From Lachnospiraceae bacterium (GTDB lineage Bacteria > Bacillota > Clostridia > Lachnospirales > Lachnospiraceae): DNA of 64,000 nucleotides. The stretch is from the NCBI GenBank assembly GCA_910575075.1, contig CAJTCY010000011.1:62001-126000 (forward strand), given 5' to 3'. Every line of letters begins with the position of its first letter. Position 1 is the first letter of the stretch. Below, in pieces: positions 63,366 to 64,000 of the stretch. The position numbers and the translations under genes were made by a program. The notes beneath the pieces were generated by a model. That model saw only the letters and a program-made list of their open reading frames with translations, made no database searches and was not told the origin of the DNA.

Positions 63366-64000
63366 TTATAGATGATGGACACTTTTTCTATATCTCTGTA
63401 ATTCTTCTTCGCTGACATTTCCTATAATTTCATCGAGAAACGATAATAATTTCGTCTTATCTTTTGGAAGCTGACCGTGAAACTGGTACGCATTAGACGC
63501 TCCCATTGCAGCAAAAACAGTGGGTATCTGCAAATTTTCAATCAGTGTCCGTACCTCTTTATATTTTTCAAGTTCGCCCTCTTCCTGCCAGTTCCCACGC
63601 TGTATTTCAGCATAAAGTTCGGAGTCGGGATAAATCGTGAGCATATTTGCCCCAATCAGTTTTGGATGTGTCTGATTGCATATGTCAGCCGTCAGCTTTG
63701 CTCCGATTTCTCCACGGCCTGCCCCAGAAATGCTTACCAAGTAAAAGAAACTGTAATGAATACCCGCAGCGTCTAATTTCTTGCATTGCTCGTAGATATC
63801 CGCAGAAGTATATCCTTTGTTCATAAATCGCAGTGCTTCATCATCACCCGTTTCAATCCCTATCGTCAGACCGTCATACCCGCAAGCGTGAAGCCGCGCA
63901 AGTTCTTCCTCGCTTTTAGGCGTAATGTCTGTGATCCTTGCAAATGAGCCGATAGATTTTACCGATGGGAGATATTTGTGAATCAGCTCCGCAATCGCAG
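63366..64000 (-). CDS. Radical SAM protein, N-terminus cut by window edge
   Basis: The frame is open to the right edge; 210 codons are visible. The segment LARLHACGYDGLTIGIETG, then DDEALRFMNKGYTS, is the fourth and fifth strand/helix region of a radical SAM barrel, and VSISGAGRGEIG follows; the CxxxCxxC cluster motif would be further upstream, outside the window. The C-terminus ends NVSEEELQRYRKSVHHL. The substrate cannot be told from this part. Confidence 0.8.
   Translation of the reverse strand, partial: AIAELIHKYLPSVKSIGSFARITDITPKSEEELARLHACGYDGLTIGIETGDDEALRFMNKGYTSADIYEQCKKLDAAGIHYSFFYLVSISGAGRGEIGAKLTADICNQTHPKLIGANMLTIYPDSELYAEIQRGNWQEEGELEKYKEVRTLIENLQIPTVFAAMGASNAYQFHGQLPKDKTKLLSFLDEIIGNVSEEELQRYRKSVHHL

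Overview
The window looks like a chromosomal stretch of a Gram-positive, anaerobic gut Firmicute, most likely a Lachnospiraceae member such as Blautia or a [Ruminococcus] gnavus/torques relative. The basis is strong AGGAGG-type ribosome binding sites before almost every gene, large secreted modular glycoside hydrolases with LamG, FIVAR, Big and Fn3 modules, BspA-like leucine-rich proteins, an M60 mucin-type peptidase, phosphoketolase, NADP-type glutamate dehydrogenase, and ECF-type BioY and ThiT vitamin transporters. I saw no rRNA, tRNA or CRISPR array.

Layout. 1-6.2 kb (minus strand): a chemoreceptor / YesM-like kinase / YesN-like regulator operon (the regulator runs off the left edge), a small alarmone synthetase, a DUF1015 protein and endonuclease III. 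6.4-21 kb: a secreted GH43 arabinanase-type enzyme, then phosphoketolase, aldose 1-epimerase, a double hemerythrin protein, and a 2212-residue secreted alginate-lyase-fold protein with four LamG modules. 21.1-21.8 kb: bioY behind a promoter that carries a BirA-type operator. 21.8-26.2 kb: an AT-rich insert beside a broken restriction-specificity gene. It encodes a soluble Ser/Thr kinase and a 944-residue protein that joins a P-loop ATPase, a degenerate kinase domain and an FHA domain. This is the best candidate for an undescribed system. 26.3-36.2 kb: secreted GH30, dockerin-bearing M60 peptidase and a cohesin-like/Fn3 protein, possibly a two-protein surface complex. 36.5-42.3 kb: core metabolism and transport (gdhA, thiT, a NimA-like protein, MmcQ, MATE).

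42.3-64 kb is an accessory region. It holds a MITE-like inverted-repeat element, a MarR gene with a clear operator, and a long same-strand series of small one-gene units (GNAT, SnoaL, DUF3795, flavin-binding, TIGR04076-like, VOC, DUF4180, TetR). Mixed among them are at least ten broken genes: serine recombinase, methyltransferase, HTH protein, MazF, carboxymuconolactone decarboxylase, IS transposase, lantibiotic-type ABC ATPase and kinase, MATE, and a radical SAM tail. mscL, RNase H, a Rieske oxidoreductase and a 1179-residue BspA/transglutaminase surface protein with fourteen 10-residue repeats also lie here.

The secreted enzymes suggest a life on plant arabinan or uronan and host glycoprotein. 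Phosphoketolase and galM would process the pentoses and hexoses released, and the chemoreceptor operon may sense a related ligand. These links are inferred from gene content. Several intergenic terminators share a CTGCCGC stem, a house style worth following up.
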